Notes: generated from the letters alone by a model not told the origin. A DNA stretch of 54,841 nt from Bacteroidetes bacterium UBA2664 (GCA_002359315.1 DEMS01000017.1:1-54841), one strand, 5' to 3'; positions 45,045 through 53,500 are shown, counted from the stretch's first letter. Numbers and translations are program-made.

Positions 45045-46037
45045 TTATTTAATCCAGTCCATCATGGAGCGAAGTTCTTTCCCGACCGTCTCTATCTGAT
45101 GATCGCCGAGAGATTTTCGCATTTCAGTTAAATGGGGGAGGCCATCTCTGTTTTCATCCATCCACTCTTTTGCAAACGCACCGCTTTGCACTTCTTCAAG
45201 GATGGTTTTCATTCTCTTTTTGGTATCGGAATCTATGACACGAGTTCCTCTGGAGAGTCCGCCATACTCGGCTGTATCACTCACAGAGTAGTACATTCGT
45301 TCTATCCCGCCCTCATACATGAGATCTACAATCAGTTTGAGCTCATGCAGGCATTCGAAATAGGCAATCTCCGGCTGGTATCCCGCTTCAACCAGGATCT
45401 CAAAACCGGTCTTGACCAATTCAGAGGCTCCGCCGCAAAGAACGGCCTGTTCTCCGAATAAATCGGTTTCAGTCTCTTCTTTAAAAGTGGTTTCGAGAAC
45501 TCCGGCCCGTGTGCCGCCAATCGCTTTTGCATAAGCAAGGGCGGTTTTTTTGGCAGTACCGGAAGCGTCCTGATAGACTGCAAAAAGACAAGGTACCCCG
45601 GATCCTTCCGTGTAAACACGTCGTACCAGATGTCCGGGCCCTTTGGGGGCAACCATAAAAACATCTACATTTTTGGGAGGTTGAATTTCATCAAAATGAA
45701 TGTTGAAGCCGTGTGCGAACATAAGAGCATTGCCTTCCTTCAGATTGGCTTCGATACTCTCCTTATAAACTCTTCCCTGATGCTGATCCGGAATCAGGAC
45801 CATGATAATATCTCCTTTGGCGGCGGCATCCGCTGTTTCATAGACGGAGAGTCCGGCGGCTTCTGCCTCTTTCCATGAATTACTTTCCTTTCTGAGTCCG
45901 ACCACGACATCAATACCGCTGTCGTGAAGGTTTAATGCATGTGCGTGCCCCTGACTCCCATAGCCGATCACAGCTACTGTTTTTCCTTTGAGAAGATCTA
46001 AGTCTGCGTCCCCGTTATAATATGTTTTTGCGTTCAT
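45045..46037 (-). CDS. ilvC: ketol-acid reductoisomerase, class I
   Basis: Converts 2-acetolactate and 2-aceto-2-hydroxybutyrate to dihydroxy acids with NADPH. The 330 residues have the N-terminal GYGSQGHAHALNLHDSG dinucleotide fold, LIPDQHQGRVY and MVAPKGPGHLVRR, then the knotted helical domain with ETDLFGEQAVLCGG and CLHELKLIVDLMYEGG containing the metal-binding Glu residues. Length and single C-domain are those of class I enzymes. Confidence 0.97.
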   Translation of the reverse strand: MNAKTYYNGDADLDLLKGKTVAVIGYGSQGHAHALNLHDSGIDVVVGLRKESNSWKEAEAAGLSVYETADAAAKGDIIMVLIPDQHQGRVYKESIEANLKEGNALMFAHGFNIHFDEIQPPKNVDVFMVAPKGPGHLVRRVYTEGSGVPCLFAVYQDASGTAKKTALAYAKAIGGTRAGVLETTFKEETETDLFGEQAVLCGGASELVKTGFEILVEAGYQPEIAYFECLHELKLIVDLMYEGGIERMYYSVSDTAEYGGLSRGTRVIDSDTKKRMKTILEEVQSGAFAKEWMDENRDGLPHLTEMRKSLGDHQIETVGKELRSMMDWIK

Positions 46038-46097
46038 TTAATTTGTAGTTGTTATGGTTTTATATAAAATTTCACAAGTGATTGATAAATCACTGAA

Positions 46098-46622
46098 TTA
46101 ATTGATATTTACAGCTCCCTGAAATTCACGTTTCATGGCGATGCTTCCCGATCTTGAGACGGCAATCACTCCATAGGGCCTCAAAACCTCAAGAATGGCA
46201 TCGATTTTGTCGCTATTGCCGGTAACTTCAAGAGCCAATTTGTCGATCGTGATATCGATGACTTTTGCTTTAAAAGCCTGGGCAATCAGCATTATTTCCG
46301 GTCGGCCAACTTTTGCGGTGGAAACTTTGATGATTGCCAGTTCCCGTTCGATACACTTCTTATGGGTGAGGTCGATCACTTTAACGACATCTACAACATT
46401 GTGAAGATGTTTGTTGATCTGTTCAACGGTTTTGTCATCGCCGTGTGTGGTGATGGTAATCCTTGCCATTCCGGGATCTGCTTCGGAGGCAAAAGTGAGG
46501 CTGTCCATTTCAAAACCTTTGGCACTGAATATCCCGATGATGCGCGAGAGAGTGTTTAAATTGTGTTTAAACAGAACAGAAAGTGTGTGTTTGTATCCTT
46601 TTGGAATTACTGTTGTTGCCAT
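46098..46622 (-). CDS. ilvN: acetolactate synthase small (regulatory) subunit
   Basis: Confers valine sensitivity and full activity on acetolactate synthase. The 174 residues contain an N-terminal ACT domain (about 10-85; VLFKHNLNTLSRIIGIFSAKG, FEMDSLTFASEADPGMARITI) followed by the C-terminal ALS_ss_C domain (ECRERELAI-like start at RELAIIKVS, ending in LRPYGVIAVSRSGSIAM). It begins six bases after the ilvB stop, as expected for subunits of one enzyme. Confidence 0.95.
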   Translation of the reverse strand: MATTVIPKGYKHTLSVLFKHNLNTLSRIIGIFSAKGFEMDSLTFASEADPGMARITITTHGDDKTVEQINKHLHNVVDVVKVIDLTHKKCIERELAIIKVSTAKVGRPEIMLIAQAFKAKVIDITIDKLALEVTGNSDKIDAILEVLRPYGVIAVSRSGSIAMKREFQGAVNIN

Positions 46623-46628
46623 AATTTT

Positions 46629-48410
46629 CTATTTACACTCGCTATCAGATTCTACCATCTCATTCAAAGCAGCTCCGGATGGAACCATGGGATAGCAATT
46701 TTCATGTTCGACCACTCTGAAGTCCATCATCACAGGACCATCCTTGATAGTCATTGCTTTGTTAAGGACTTCCCGCATCTCTTTTGGATTGGTAGCGCGC
46801 AACCCTACAGCACCATAGCATTCCGCCATTTTAACGAAGTCGGGGTTGTTGGAACCAAAAACAGAGTAGCTGTAACGTTTGTCGAAGAAGAGCTGCTGCC
46901 ACTGGCGAACCATGCCGAGGCAATTATTATTCATGAGGGCAATTTTGATCGGGATCTTATATTCAACGGCGGTGGCGAGTTCATAGGATGACATCTGAAA
47001 TCCACCATCGCCCGTGATACAGACTACATCCCGATCCGGACATGCAAGAGCGGCTCCAATAGCCGCCGGAAACCCATAACCCATTGTACCGAGTCCGCCG
47101 GATGAAATCCATGAGCGGGGATGATTAAAACAGTAGTGTTGGGCTGCCCACATTTGATGTTGCCCTACATCCGTTACTACAATTGCATTTCCATGGGTGA
47201 CCTCGGAGATCATTTTAATCATATGTTGCGGATAGATGACATCTTCCGAAGTTGGAACGACCAATGGATGTTCGTCGCGCCAGGATTGGATCCGTTCCCA
47301 CCAATCAGAAATTTTTGGGGGCTTGGCGAGTTTGTCGATGGCCGGTATTACATGTTTTACATCTCCCACTATTGGAACTTCCACTTCTACATTTTTTCCG
47401 ATACAGGATGGATCGATATCAATATGAATCTTTCGCGAGTGAGGGGAGAAGCCATCAAGCCGGCCGGTGACACGATCATCAAACCGTGCTCCGACAGCGA
47501 TCAAGACATCGCACTCTGTCATGGCCATGTTGGCATACCAGGTGCCGTGCATTCCCAGCATTCCGAGAGATTGAGGTTTTGTTTCCGGAAATGCACCCAG
47601 TCCCATCAATGTGGTTGTCACCGGGATATTTAATCTTTCCGCAAATGCGGTTACTTCCTTCCAGGCATTCCCCAGGATGGCACCGCCACCCACATAGATT
47701 AAAGGCTTTTTGGCTTTGCTAAGCATCTCAGCGGCTTTGGCAATTTGTGGATGATGGCCATAAAGAGTAGGCTTGAAGCTGGGAATATCCACTTTTTCAT
47801 TGCCTACATACCGCCCCTTCGTATTTAACATATCCTTTGGAAGGTCGACAAGAACCGGCCCGGGCCGGCCATGTGTAGCAATATGAAAAGCCTCTTTCAA
47901 CACACTTTCAAGGTTATTGACATCTCTCACCAGATAGTTCTGTTTGGTGATGGGGCGTGTGATACCGACTATGTCGGCTTCCTGAAATGCATCATTCCCT
48001 ATTACACTGGTGGGAACCTGACCGGTTAACACAACCAATGGAATAGAATCCATCATCGCTGTTGCGATTCCGGTTACGGTATTGGTGCCGCCCGGACCGG
48101 AAGTTGCCAGTACTACCCCCGGTTTGCCTGTCGCACGGGCATATCCGTCAGCAGCATGTGTTCCGGCTTGTTCATGCCGGATGAGATAATGTTTGAGATC
48201 TGTGTTTGAAAAAAGTGCGTCATAGATCGGAAGTACAGCTCCACCCGGATAACCAAAAATCGTATCTACATCTAAGTCGGTAAGCGTTCGCATTAAAATC
48301 TCTGCTCCGCTAAAATGTTGGACGTCCGAATCTTTCTGTGAATTTTTTACCGATTTCAATGATATGCTTGAATCGGATTCTGTAACTGCTGAGGATTTAT
48401 GTAGTGTCAT
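46629..48410 (-). CDS. ilvB: acetolactate synthase large (catalytic) subunit
   Basis: TPP-dependent enzyme that condenses two pyruvates, or pyruvate with 2-oxobutyrate, as the first common step to valine, leucine and isoleucine. The 593 residues include FGYPGGAVLPIYDAL, RHEQAGTHAADGYARATG with the catalytic Glu, a central FAD-binding domain, and the TPP motif GDGGFQMSSYELATAVEY...NNNCLGM. The first 30 residues form a Ser-rich extension outside the usual start of the fold. It is the first structural gene of the operon, behind the candidate attenuator. Confidence 0.97.
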   Translation of the reverse strand: MTLHKSSAVTESDSSISLKSVKNSQKDSDVQHFSGAEILMRTLTDLDVDTIFGYPGGAVLPIYDALFSNTDLKHYLIRHEQAGTHAADGYARATGKPGVVLATSGPGGTNTVTGIATAMMDSIPLVVLTGQVPTSVIGNDAFQEADIVGITRPITKQNYLVRDVNNLESVLKEAFHIATHGRPGPVLVDLPKDMLNTKGRYVGNEKVDIPSFKPTLYGHHPQIAKAAEMLSKAKKPLIYVGGGAILGNAWKEVTAFAERLNIPVTTTLMGLGAFPETKPQSLGMLGMHGTWYANMAMTECDVLIAVGARFDDRVTGRLDGFSPHSRKIHIDIDPSCIGKNVEVEVPIVGDVKHVIPAIDKLAKPPKISDWWERIQSWRDEHPLVVPTSEDVIYPQHMIKMISEVTHGNAIVVTDVGQHQMWAAQHYCFNHPRSWISSGGLGTMGYGFPAAIGAALACPDRDVVCITGDGGFQMSSYELATAVEYKIPIKIALMNNNCLGMVRQWQQLFFDKRYSYSVFGSNNPDFVKMAECYGAVGLRATNPKEMREVLNKAMTIKDGPVMMDFRVVEHENCYPMVPSGAALNEMVESDSECK

Positions 48411-48432
48411 AATGTGCCGAGTGTATAGTTTA

Positions 48433-48487
48433 CCCGCCAGAGGTCAAACAAAAATCGAAATGTGTGTTTGGTCTAACCTCTGGCGGG
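48433..48487 (-). terminator. 12-bp GC-rich hairpin before ilvB (attenuator-like)
   Basis: CCCGCCAGAGGT (minus strand 48487-48476) pairs perfectly with ACCTCTGGCGGG (48444-48433); an inner CAAAC/GTTTG stem follows after a five-base bulge. It starts five bases after the stop codon of the Leu/Ile-rich frame and ends 22 bases before the ilvB start. No U-run follows, so it might act as a weak terminator, a ribosome block, or both. Confidence 0.55.
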
Positions 48488-48492
48488 AGTGA

Positions 48493-48735
48493 TTATCTAA
48501 TAATTAGGTTTAGAATTAGAATGCCAGAAATTAGTATAGATAGTAGTAGCAGGCCCAGCAGGATACTAATGCTACTTATATCAAGAACAGCTATAGAACT
48601 TAAAAGTACAGTGGTAAGAACTGAAATAATAACTGAAACAAACAATGTGAAGTTCAAGAAACTTGAAAACTCTGATCCCCGGTAGTTATCTCCGAAAGAT
48701 TTGTTTGAAAGATTATATGTTATTGCTTCAGGCAA
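48493..48735 (-). CDS. Leu/Ile-rich leader peptide or small membrane protein
   Basis: An 80-codon frame starting at TTG, directly upstream of ilvB. Of its last 22 residues (LLGLLLLSILISGILILNLI plus Ile-Arg) ten are Leu and six Ile; seven of those ten Leu codons are CTA, an apparently minor codon in the neighbouring genes. The part before it holds a second hydrophobic stretch (about 28-52). It could be a leader peptide that senses leucine and isoleucine supply, or a small two-helix membrane protein; the sequence allows both. The frame stays open upstream to 48810 but without ATG or GTG. Confidence 0.5.
   Translation of the reverse strand: MPEAITYNLSNKSFGDNYRGSEFSSFLNFTLFVSVIISVLTTVLLSSIAVLDISSISILLGLLLLSILISGILILNLIIR
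48523..48532 (-). promoter_or_regulatory. possible antiterminator arm within the leader frame
   Basis: AATTTCTGGC (minus strand 48532-48523) can pair along all ten bases with GCCAGAGGTT (48484-48475), the 5' side of the hairpin, using two G-U pairs. Pairing here would prevent the 12-bp hairpin. It lies just past the CTA run, where a stalled ribosome would leave it free. Confidence 0.4.
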
Positions 48736-48795
48736 TTTGTACTCTATTATGGTAGATTCAAACGACGCAATAAGTTGTGCATCGTGCGTCTCAAA

Positions 48796-48824
48796 AACAT
48801 ATACACTGATTTAATTTGTGTCAA
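48796..48824 (-). promoter_or_regulatory. promoter of the ilv-leu operon
   Basis: On the minus strand TTGACA (48824-48819) is followed after 17 bases by TATGTT (48801-48796), a good -35 and a fair -10. Transcription from near 48788 would include the leader frame starting at 48735. Confidence 0.5.
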
Positions 48825-48869
48825 GAATTATTTTGAATATTTTTTTAATGGCACATATACATAAAAATA

Positions 48870-48891
48870 TACATTTGCAAAAGCGCTTCCA
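48870..48891 (+). promoter_or_regulatory. ilvD promoter element with overlapping operator-like palindrome
   Basis: TACATTTG (48870-48877) matches the TAnnTTTG -7 element. It overlaps TGCAAAAGCGCTTCCA (48876-48891), whose core AAAAGCGCTT also occurs before gap (33122-33131). A LacI-type repressor binding there would cover the start of transcription. No -33 element was found. Confidence 0.4.
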
Positions 48892-48953
48892 TATATATAA
48901 AAATGAACGCGTAAATCATTGTGTAACAATAGTTAACAGGATCAGGTAAAAAA

Positions 48954-50630
48954 ATGGCAAAAATCAACAAATTTAGTGCAAGATTAACAGAAGAACGCGC
49001 ACAAGTTGGCTCCAAAGCGATGCTTTACGCGACCGGATTGAGCGAGGATGACATGAAAAAGGCTCAGGTTGGTATTGCAAGTACCGGCTGGGACGGGAAT
49101 CCTTGTAACATGCATCTCAACGGATTGGCCGGAGTGATCAAAGAGTCGGTATGGGCTTCCGGATTAGTAGGATTTGTATTTCATTCGATTGGAGTGAGTG
49201 ATGGAATCTCGATGGGGACAGAGGGGATGAAATTTTCACTGCCGTCGAGAGATATCATTGCAGACTCTATTGAAGTGGTGATGAGTGCGCAGTGGTATGA
49301 TGGCAATATCTCAGTGGTGGGGTGTGATAAAAATATGCCGGGTGCGATTATGGCAATGGCACGAGTGAATCGTCCATCGATCATGGTATATGGCGGGACC
49401 ATTCGTCCGGGAAATTTAAATGGTGAGAAGCTGGATATTGTATCCGCATTTGAGTCGTACGGAAAATATCTCTCAAAAGAGATCGATGAAGAGCAGATGA
49501 ATCGAGTGTTGAAGCATGCGTGTCCGGGTGCCGGAGCTTGTGGAGGGATGTATACGGCCAATACGATGGCGTCTGCGATAGAAACGATGGGGATGAGTTT
49601 GCCTTTCAGCTCTTCGATTCCGGCTACACACAATGAAAAGATAAAAGAGTGTGAAAAAGCGGGAGAGGCGATACTCAATTTGCTGAAACTGGATTTGAAA
49701 CCAAAGGATATTATCACCCGGAAATCCCTTGAGAATGCGGTAGCGATGATTATTGCCCTTGGAGGAAGTACCAATGCGGTGATGCACATGCTGGCCATTG
49801 CCCGGGCCGCGGAGGTTAATTTTACGATTGATGATTTCCAGGCGGTCAGTGATCGAACACCTTTTCTGGCCGATCTTAAACCAAGCGGGAAACATGTAAT
49901 GGAAGATCTCTACAATGTGGGAGGAGTGCCGGCTGTACAAAAACTTCTGCTGGAGCATGGGTATCTGCATGGGGATTGCATGACGGTCACAGGAAAAACA
50001 CTGACTGAAAATGTAGAGGATCTACCCGGTTTGTTAGAGGAGCAGAAAGTGATACGGCCGGTTTTGGATCCGGTAAAAAAAACAGGCCATTTGCAGATAC
50101 TTTATGGAAATTTATCGCCGGGTGGCAGTGTGGCAAAAATCACCGGGAAAGAGGGGACACAATTTTCGGGACCTGCGAAAGTGTTTGAATCGGAAGAAGA
50201 TTGTTTGGAGGGCATCGAAGCAGGGAAAGTGGTAAAGGGGGATGTTGTGATTATTCGCTATGAAGGACCGAAAGGGGGCCCGGGCATGCGGGAGATGTTA
50301 TCCATCACGGCCGCGATTATGGGTGCAGGGTTGGGAAATGATGTGGCATTAATTACCGATGGACGATTTTCCGGCGGAACCCATGGGTTTGTGATTGGCC
50401 ATGTGACCCCCGAAGCCCAGCTCGGCGGAGCGATCGGCTTACTTGAGGATGGAGATCTGATCACGATCGATGCAGATCAGCGGATATTAAATGTGGACCT
50501 GACGGATGAGGAGTTGGAAGCCCGTCTTGGGAAGTGGCAGGCACCGGAGTTGAAATATAAAAGCGGGATCCTGTATAAATATGCGAAGAATGTATCCACG
50601 GCGTCTGAGGGTTGTGTGACTGATCTTTGA
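48954..50630 (+). CDS. ilvD: dihydroxy-acid dehydratase
   Basis: Iron-sulfur enzyme that dehydrates 2,3-dihydroxyisovalerate and 2,3-dihydroxy-3-methylvalerate to the 2-oxo acids. At 558 residues it is the usual length. VVGCDKNMPGAIMA and CPGAGACGGMYTANTMA supply cluster-binding Cys residues, and ITDGRFSGGTHGFVIGHVTPE is the C-terminal signature. It is transcribed away from the ilvB operon, with which it completes the pathway. A GCAGARR repeat block begins directly behind its stop codon. Confidence 0.97.
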   Translation: MAKINKFSARLTEERAQVGSKAMLYATGLSEDDMKKAQVGIASTGWDGNPCNMHLNGLAGVIKESVWASGLVGFVFHSIGVSDGISMGTEGMKFSLPSRDIIADSIEVVMSAQWYDGNISVVGCDKNMPGAIMAMARVNRPSIMVYGGTIRPGNLNGEKLDIVSAFESYGKYLSKEIDEEQMNRVLKHACPGAGACGGMYTANTMASAIETMGMSLPFSSSIPATHNEKIKECEKAGEAILNLLKLDLKPKDIITRKSLENAVAMIIALGGSTNAVMHMLAIARAAEVNFTIDDFQAVSDRTPFLADLKPSGKHVMEDLYNVGGVPAVQKLLLEHGYLHGDCMTVTGKTLTENVEDLPGLLEEQKVIRPVLDPVKKTGHLQILYGNLSPGGSVAKITGKEGTQFSGPAKVFESEEDCLEGIEAGKVVKGDVVIIRYEGPKGGPGMREMLSITAAIMGAGLGNDVALITDGRFSGGTHGFVIGHVTPEAQLGGAIGLLEDGDLITIDADQRILNVDLTDEELEARLGKWQAPELKYKSGILYKYAKNVSTASEGCVTDL

Positions 50631-50631
50631 G

Positions 50632-50659
50632 GCAGAAAGCAGAAGGCAGAGGGCAGAAG
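50632..50659 (+). repeat. GCAGARR heptamer block, 4 units
   Basis: Units GCAGAAA, GCAGAAG, GCAGAGG and GCAGAAG, identical in order to 36571-36598, starting two bases after the ilvD stop. The remaining 110 bases before the symporter gene show nothing clear. Confidence 0.75.
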
Positions 50660-50769
50660 AGTGAAAACCACCCGAGACTTTTGGAGAGTAGGGCTGATGT
50701 TGCGGGAAGTCGTGGAAGCAATTACCAGTTCATGAATAGCATTGCCATTGGCATGATAATGCCGCGATG

Positions 50770-52491
50770 TTAGTGATCATATGAACTGCCGGCGCCGCGA
50801 GGTATTCGGATATCTTCAATCAGATCCTGGATTTCACTTGGGGGTTCTTTTGTGAAGTAGCTTACGACCAATGCTGATGCAAAATTAACGAGCATACCGA
50901 TCGTGCCAAACCCTTCCGGTGAAACACCCAACCACCAATCTTCAGGTCCGCCACCACCAAACAGATCAAATTTAAATTTAATGATGTAGAAGAGAGTAAT
51001 TGAGAGTCCGGCTACCATCCCTACAATGGCACCCTTACTATTCATTCGTTTATAGAAGATGCCCATAAATATAGCCGGGAAAAAAGATGCCGCTGCCAGA
51101 CCAAATGCGAGTGCAACTGTAGCGGCAACGTAATCCGGCGGGTTGATTCCAAAATAACCGGCAACTAAAATCGCAGTGAATGCAGATAATCGGGCTGCAA
51201 CCAGTTCGCCTTTATCAGAGATCGATGGCCAGATCTGCTTTTTTAAAAGATCGTGCGAGATGGAGGTACTGATGACCAGCAGGAGTCCGGCAGCTGTTGA
51301 GAGTGCGGCTGCGACCCCACCGGCGGCTACAAGTCCTATGACCCAACCCGGTAAGTTCGCGATTTCAGGGCTTGCCAATACCATAATATCCTGATCTATG
51401 TTCAGTTCATTGGCAGAGGGATCGGGGAGATATTGAACCCTGCCATCCTGGTTTTTGTCATCAATAGAAATCAAACCGGTTCGCTCCCAATTTCCTACCC
51501 AACCCGGCAGTTCTGCAACTTCCGTGTCGTTCACATTATCCAGGAGGTTATACATTCCAAATGCGGCAACAGCAGGGGCTGTGGTATAAAGGATAGCTAT
51601 GAAAAGCAGGGCATAACCTGCAGATTTTCGGGCATCTTTTACTCGCGGAACGGTAAAAAATCGTACGATAACGTGAGGGAGTCCGGCTGTCCCGAGCATG
51701 AGTGCGGCGGTTATAAAGAAGACATCGATTGTTGATTTATCACCGGAAGTGTAGGCAGTGAATCCCAGATCGGTGAGGAGTCCGTCCAATGTATCAAGCA
51801 GATAACTGCCGTTTTCGAGAGTACCACCCAATGCGAGCTGAGGAATCGGGTTGCCAACCAACATGATACCGATATAAACAGCCGGCAATGTATAGGCAAA
51901 AATGAGTATACAATACTGAGCGACCTGAGTGTATGTAATTCCTTTCATACCCCCCATAACGGCATAGAAAAAGACTACAAACATACCAATGATCACACCT
52001 TTACCGGTATTATCCAGAGTATAAAGCTCAAAACTGCTTAAAAAAGGTTCCAGATAACGAGAGAATACAATTCCGACGCCCCTCATCTGTCCGGCTACAT
52101 AGGTGAAAGAGATAAAAAGAGTACAGATTACGGCAACTGTTCTTGCAGTATTGGAGTAATACCGATCCCCGATAAAAGAGGGAACAGTAAACTTGCCAAA
52201 CTTACGAAGGTAGGGTGCAAGTAGTAGAGCGAGCAGAACGTACCCGCCGGTCCAGCCCATCAGGTAGACGGAGCCGTCGTAACCCATGAATGAAATGAGT
52301 CCGGCCATGGAGATAAAGGAAGCGGCCGACATCCAATCTGCGGCGGTAGCCATTCCGTTTGCGAGAGGTGATACACCTCCACCTGCCACATAAAAATCTT
52401 TTGTATTCCCGGCCCGGCTCCAGATCGCAATCCCGATGTATAGAGCGAAGGTAAATCCGACTAAAATATATGTCCAGAGTAGTATGCTCAT
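50770..52491 (-). CDS. sodium:solute symporter, VC_2705-type (acetate-permease-like) large subunit
   Basis: A 573-residue transporter with about 13 membrane segments, related to cation/acetate symporters (FYVAGGGVSPLANGMATAADWMSAASF near residues 32-58, AAALSTAAGLLLVISTSISHD). A soluble insertion of about 40 residues (NDTEVAELPGW..., ISIDDKNQDGRV with an EF-hand-like acidic loop) lies between two helices near 335-375, a feature of the TIGR03648 subfamily. It is encoded 15 bases after the small DUF4212 subunit. Acetate or another short organic acid is the likely substrate, by family. Confidence 0.88.
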   Translation of the reverse strand: MSILLWTYILVGFTFALYIGIAIWSRAGNTKDFYVAGGGVSPLANGMATAADWMSAASFISMAGLISFMGYDGSVYLMGWTGGYVLLALLLAPYLRKFGKFTVPSFIGDRYYSNTARTVAVICTLFISFTYVAGQMRGVGIVFSRYLEPFLSSFELYTLDNTGKGVIIGMFVVFFYAVMGGMKGITYTQVAQYCILIFAYTLPAVYIGIMLVGNPIPQLALGGTLENGSYLLDTLDGLLTDLGFTAYTSGDKSTIDVFFITAALMLGTAGLPHVIVRFFTVPRVKDARKSAGYALLFIAILYTTAPAVAAFGMYNLLDNVNDTEVAELPGWVGNWERTGLISIDDKNQDGRVQYLPDPSANELNIDQDIMVLASPEIANLPGWVIGLVAAGGVAAALSTAAGLLLVISTSISHDLLKKQIWPSISDKGELVAARLSAFTAILVAGYFGINPPDYVAATVALAFGLAAASFFPAIFMGIFYKRMNSKGAIVGMVAGLSITLFYIIKFKFDLFGGGGPEDWWLGVSPEGFGTIGMLVNFASALVVSYFTKEPPSEIQDLIEDIRIPRGAGSSYDH

Positions 52492-52506
52492 GAGATTATT
52501 TTCCGG

Positions 52507-52764
52507 TTATTCATCAACATCAAACTCTTTATCCAATTTGTTCATGGCATAGACATAGTAAAAAATCAGGGCGATAAAGACGTAAATGGACCCTTGTTGG
52601 GCAAACCAAAAGCCGAGTTTAAACCCACCGATGCGAATAGCATTGAGTTGGTCAACGAAAAGAATGCCAAACCCATAAGAGACGATAAACCATATCGTAA
52701 GTAGAACAGCCAGGATACGCAGGTTTCTTTTCCAATACTCTTCGGGTGATTTATCTTCAGCCAT
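52507..52764 (-). CDS. DUF4212 symporter small subunit
   Basis: An 85-residue protein from the Met chosen here (MAEDKSPEEYWKRNLRIL); thirteen further codons are open upstream but the family starts at this point. Two membrane helices (about 16-38 and 50-72) and the motif GFKLGFWFAQQGSIYVFI identify DUF4212/TIGR03647, the known partner of VC_2705-type symporters encoded downstream. Confidence 0.88.
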   Translation of the reverse strand: MAEDKSPEEYWKRNLRILAVLLTIWFIVSYGFGILFVDQLNAIRIGGFKLGFWFAQQGSIYVFIALIFYYVYAMNKLDKEFDVDE

Positions 52765-52948
52765 GGTGTAACATCGTGAATTAAATAGTGAGTGTCGGTC
52801 CAATTCCCGCTTAATATAGTAGAATGGATGTATGATTCAAATGTGAGATGAGAAGAAATTATTATCTTATAGAGAATTAAAGTTCCAATAGGAGATAAAC
52901 AGACTATTTTTTACAAATGGGAATAATAACATATAATCCAAAAAATCT

Positions 52949-53476
52949 ATGAGTAAAACAGAAAATGAAGAGAGCACGAATATGAGAACAGAACACATCC
53001 CTCATCCGAGTATTGCGTCACGGATTGAGAAGATGTCGAAAAAGAAGAGGATTGGATTGGTGGCTCATGACTATCGAAAAAGGGATTTGATTGATTGGGT
53101 GGAGTACAATAGTGAGAAACTGAGCGAACATGAATTGTACGGGACAGGGACAACCGGGAAAATGATTGAAGATAAACTTGGTTTGAAAGTCCATCGATTC
53201 ATGAGTGGTCCGCTGGGTGGAGATCAGCAGCTGGGGGCAGCCATAGCGCAGGGTAAATTGGATATTTTGATTTTCTTTTGGGATCCGCTTTTAGCACAGC
53301 CACATGATGTGGATGTGAAAGCACTGTTGCGAATTGCTATTGTCTACAATATACCGCTCGCCTGCAGTCGCTCGTCCGCTGATTTTCTCATCAGTTCTGA
53401 TCTGTTGAACGAACCTTATGAGCGTTTTTTAGTGGATTATGGTGAGAGGTTGAAAAGCTTGGGTGGTGAGGATTGA
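52949..53476 (+). CDS. mgsA: methylglyoxal synthase
   Basis: Converts dihydroxyacetone phosphate to methylglyoxal and phosphate, a bypass that relieves sugar-phosphate stress. The 175 residues contain the complete domain from KKRIGLVAHD (32-41): GTGTTG phosphate loop, SGPLGGDQQ with the catalytic Asp92, and DPLLAQPHDVDVKALLR with His119. About 25 residues precede the fold, longer than the E. coli enzyme (152 residues); Met12 or Met29 are alternative starts. It converges on the Fic gene. Confidence 0.93.
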   Translation: MSKTENEESTNMRTEHIPHPSIASRIEKMSKKKRIGLVAHDYRKRDLIDWVEYNSEKLSEHELYGTGTTGKMIEDKLGLKVHRFMSGPLGGDQQLGAAIAQGKLDILIFFWDPLLAQPHDVDVKALLRIAIVYNIPLACSRSSADFLISSDLLNEPYERFLVDYGERLKSLGGED

Positions 53477-53500
53477 GAAGCTTCTAATCAAGAATTCGAG

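Noticed and set aside
48747..48800. Short minus-strand frame with several Leu codons (MHNLLRRLNLP end) upstream of the ilv leader
   Set aside because: It overlaps the proposed -10 region and lies about 260 bases from the hairpin, too far to influence it; the Leu content is only moderate.
50730..50760. Inverted GCATTGCC/GGCAATGC-like sequence before the symporter gene
   Set aside because: Imperfect and short; neither a sigma-54 promoter on the minus strand nor a terminator with a U-run.
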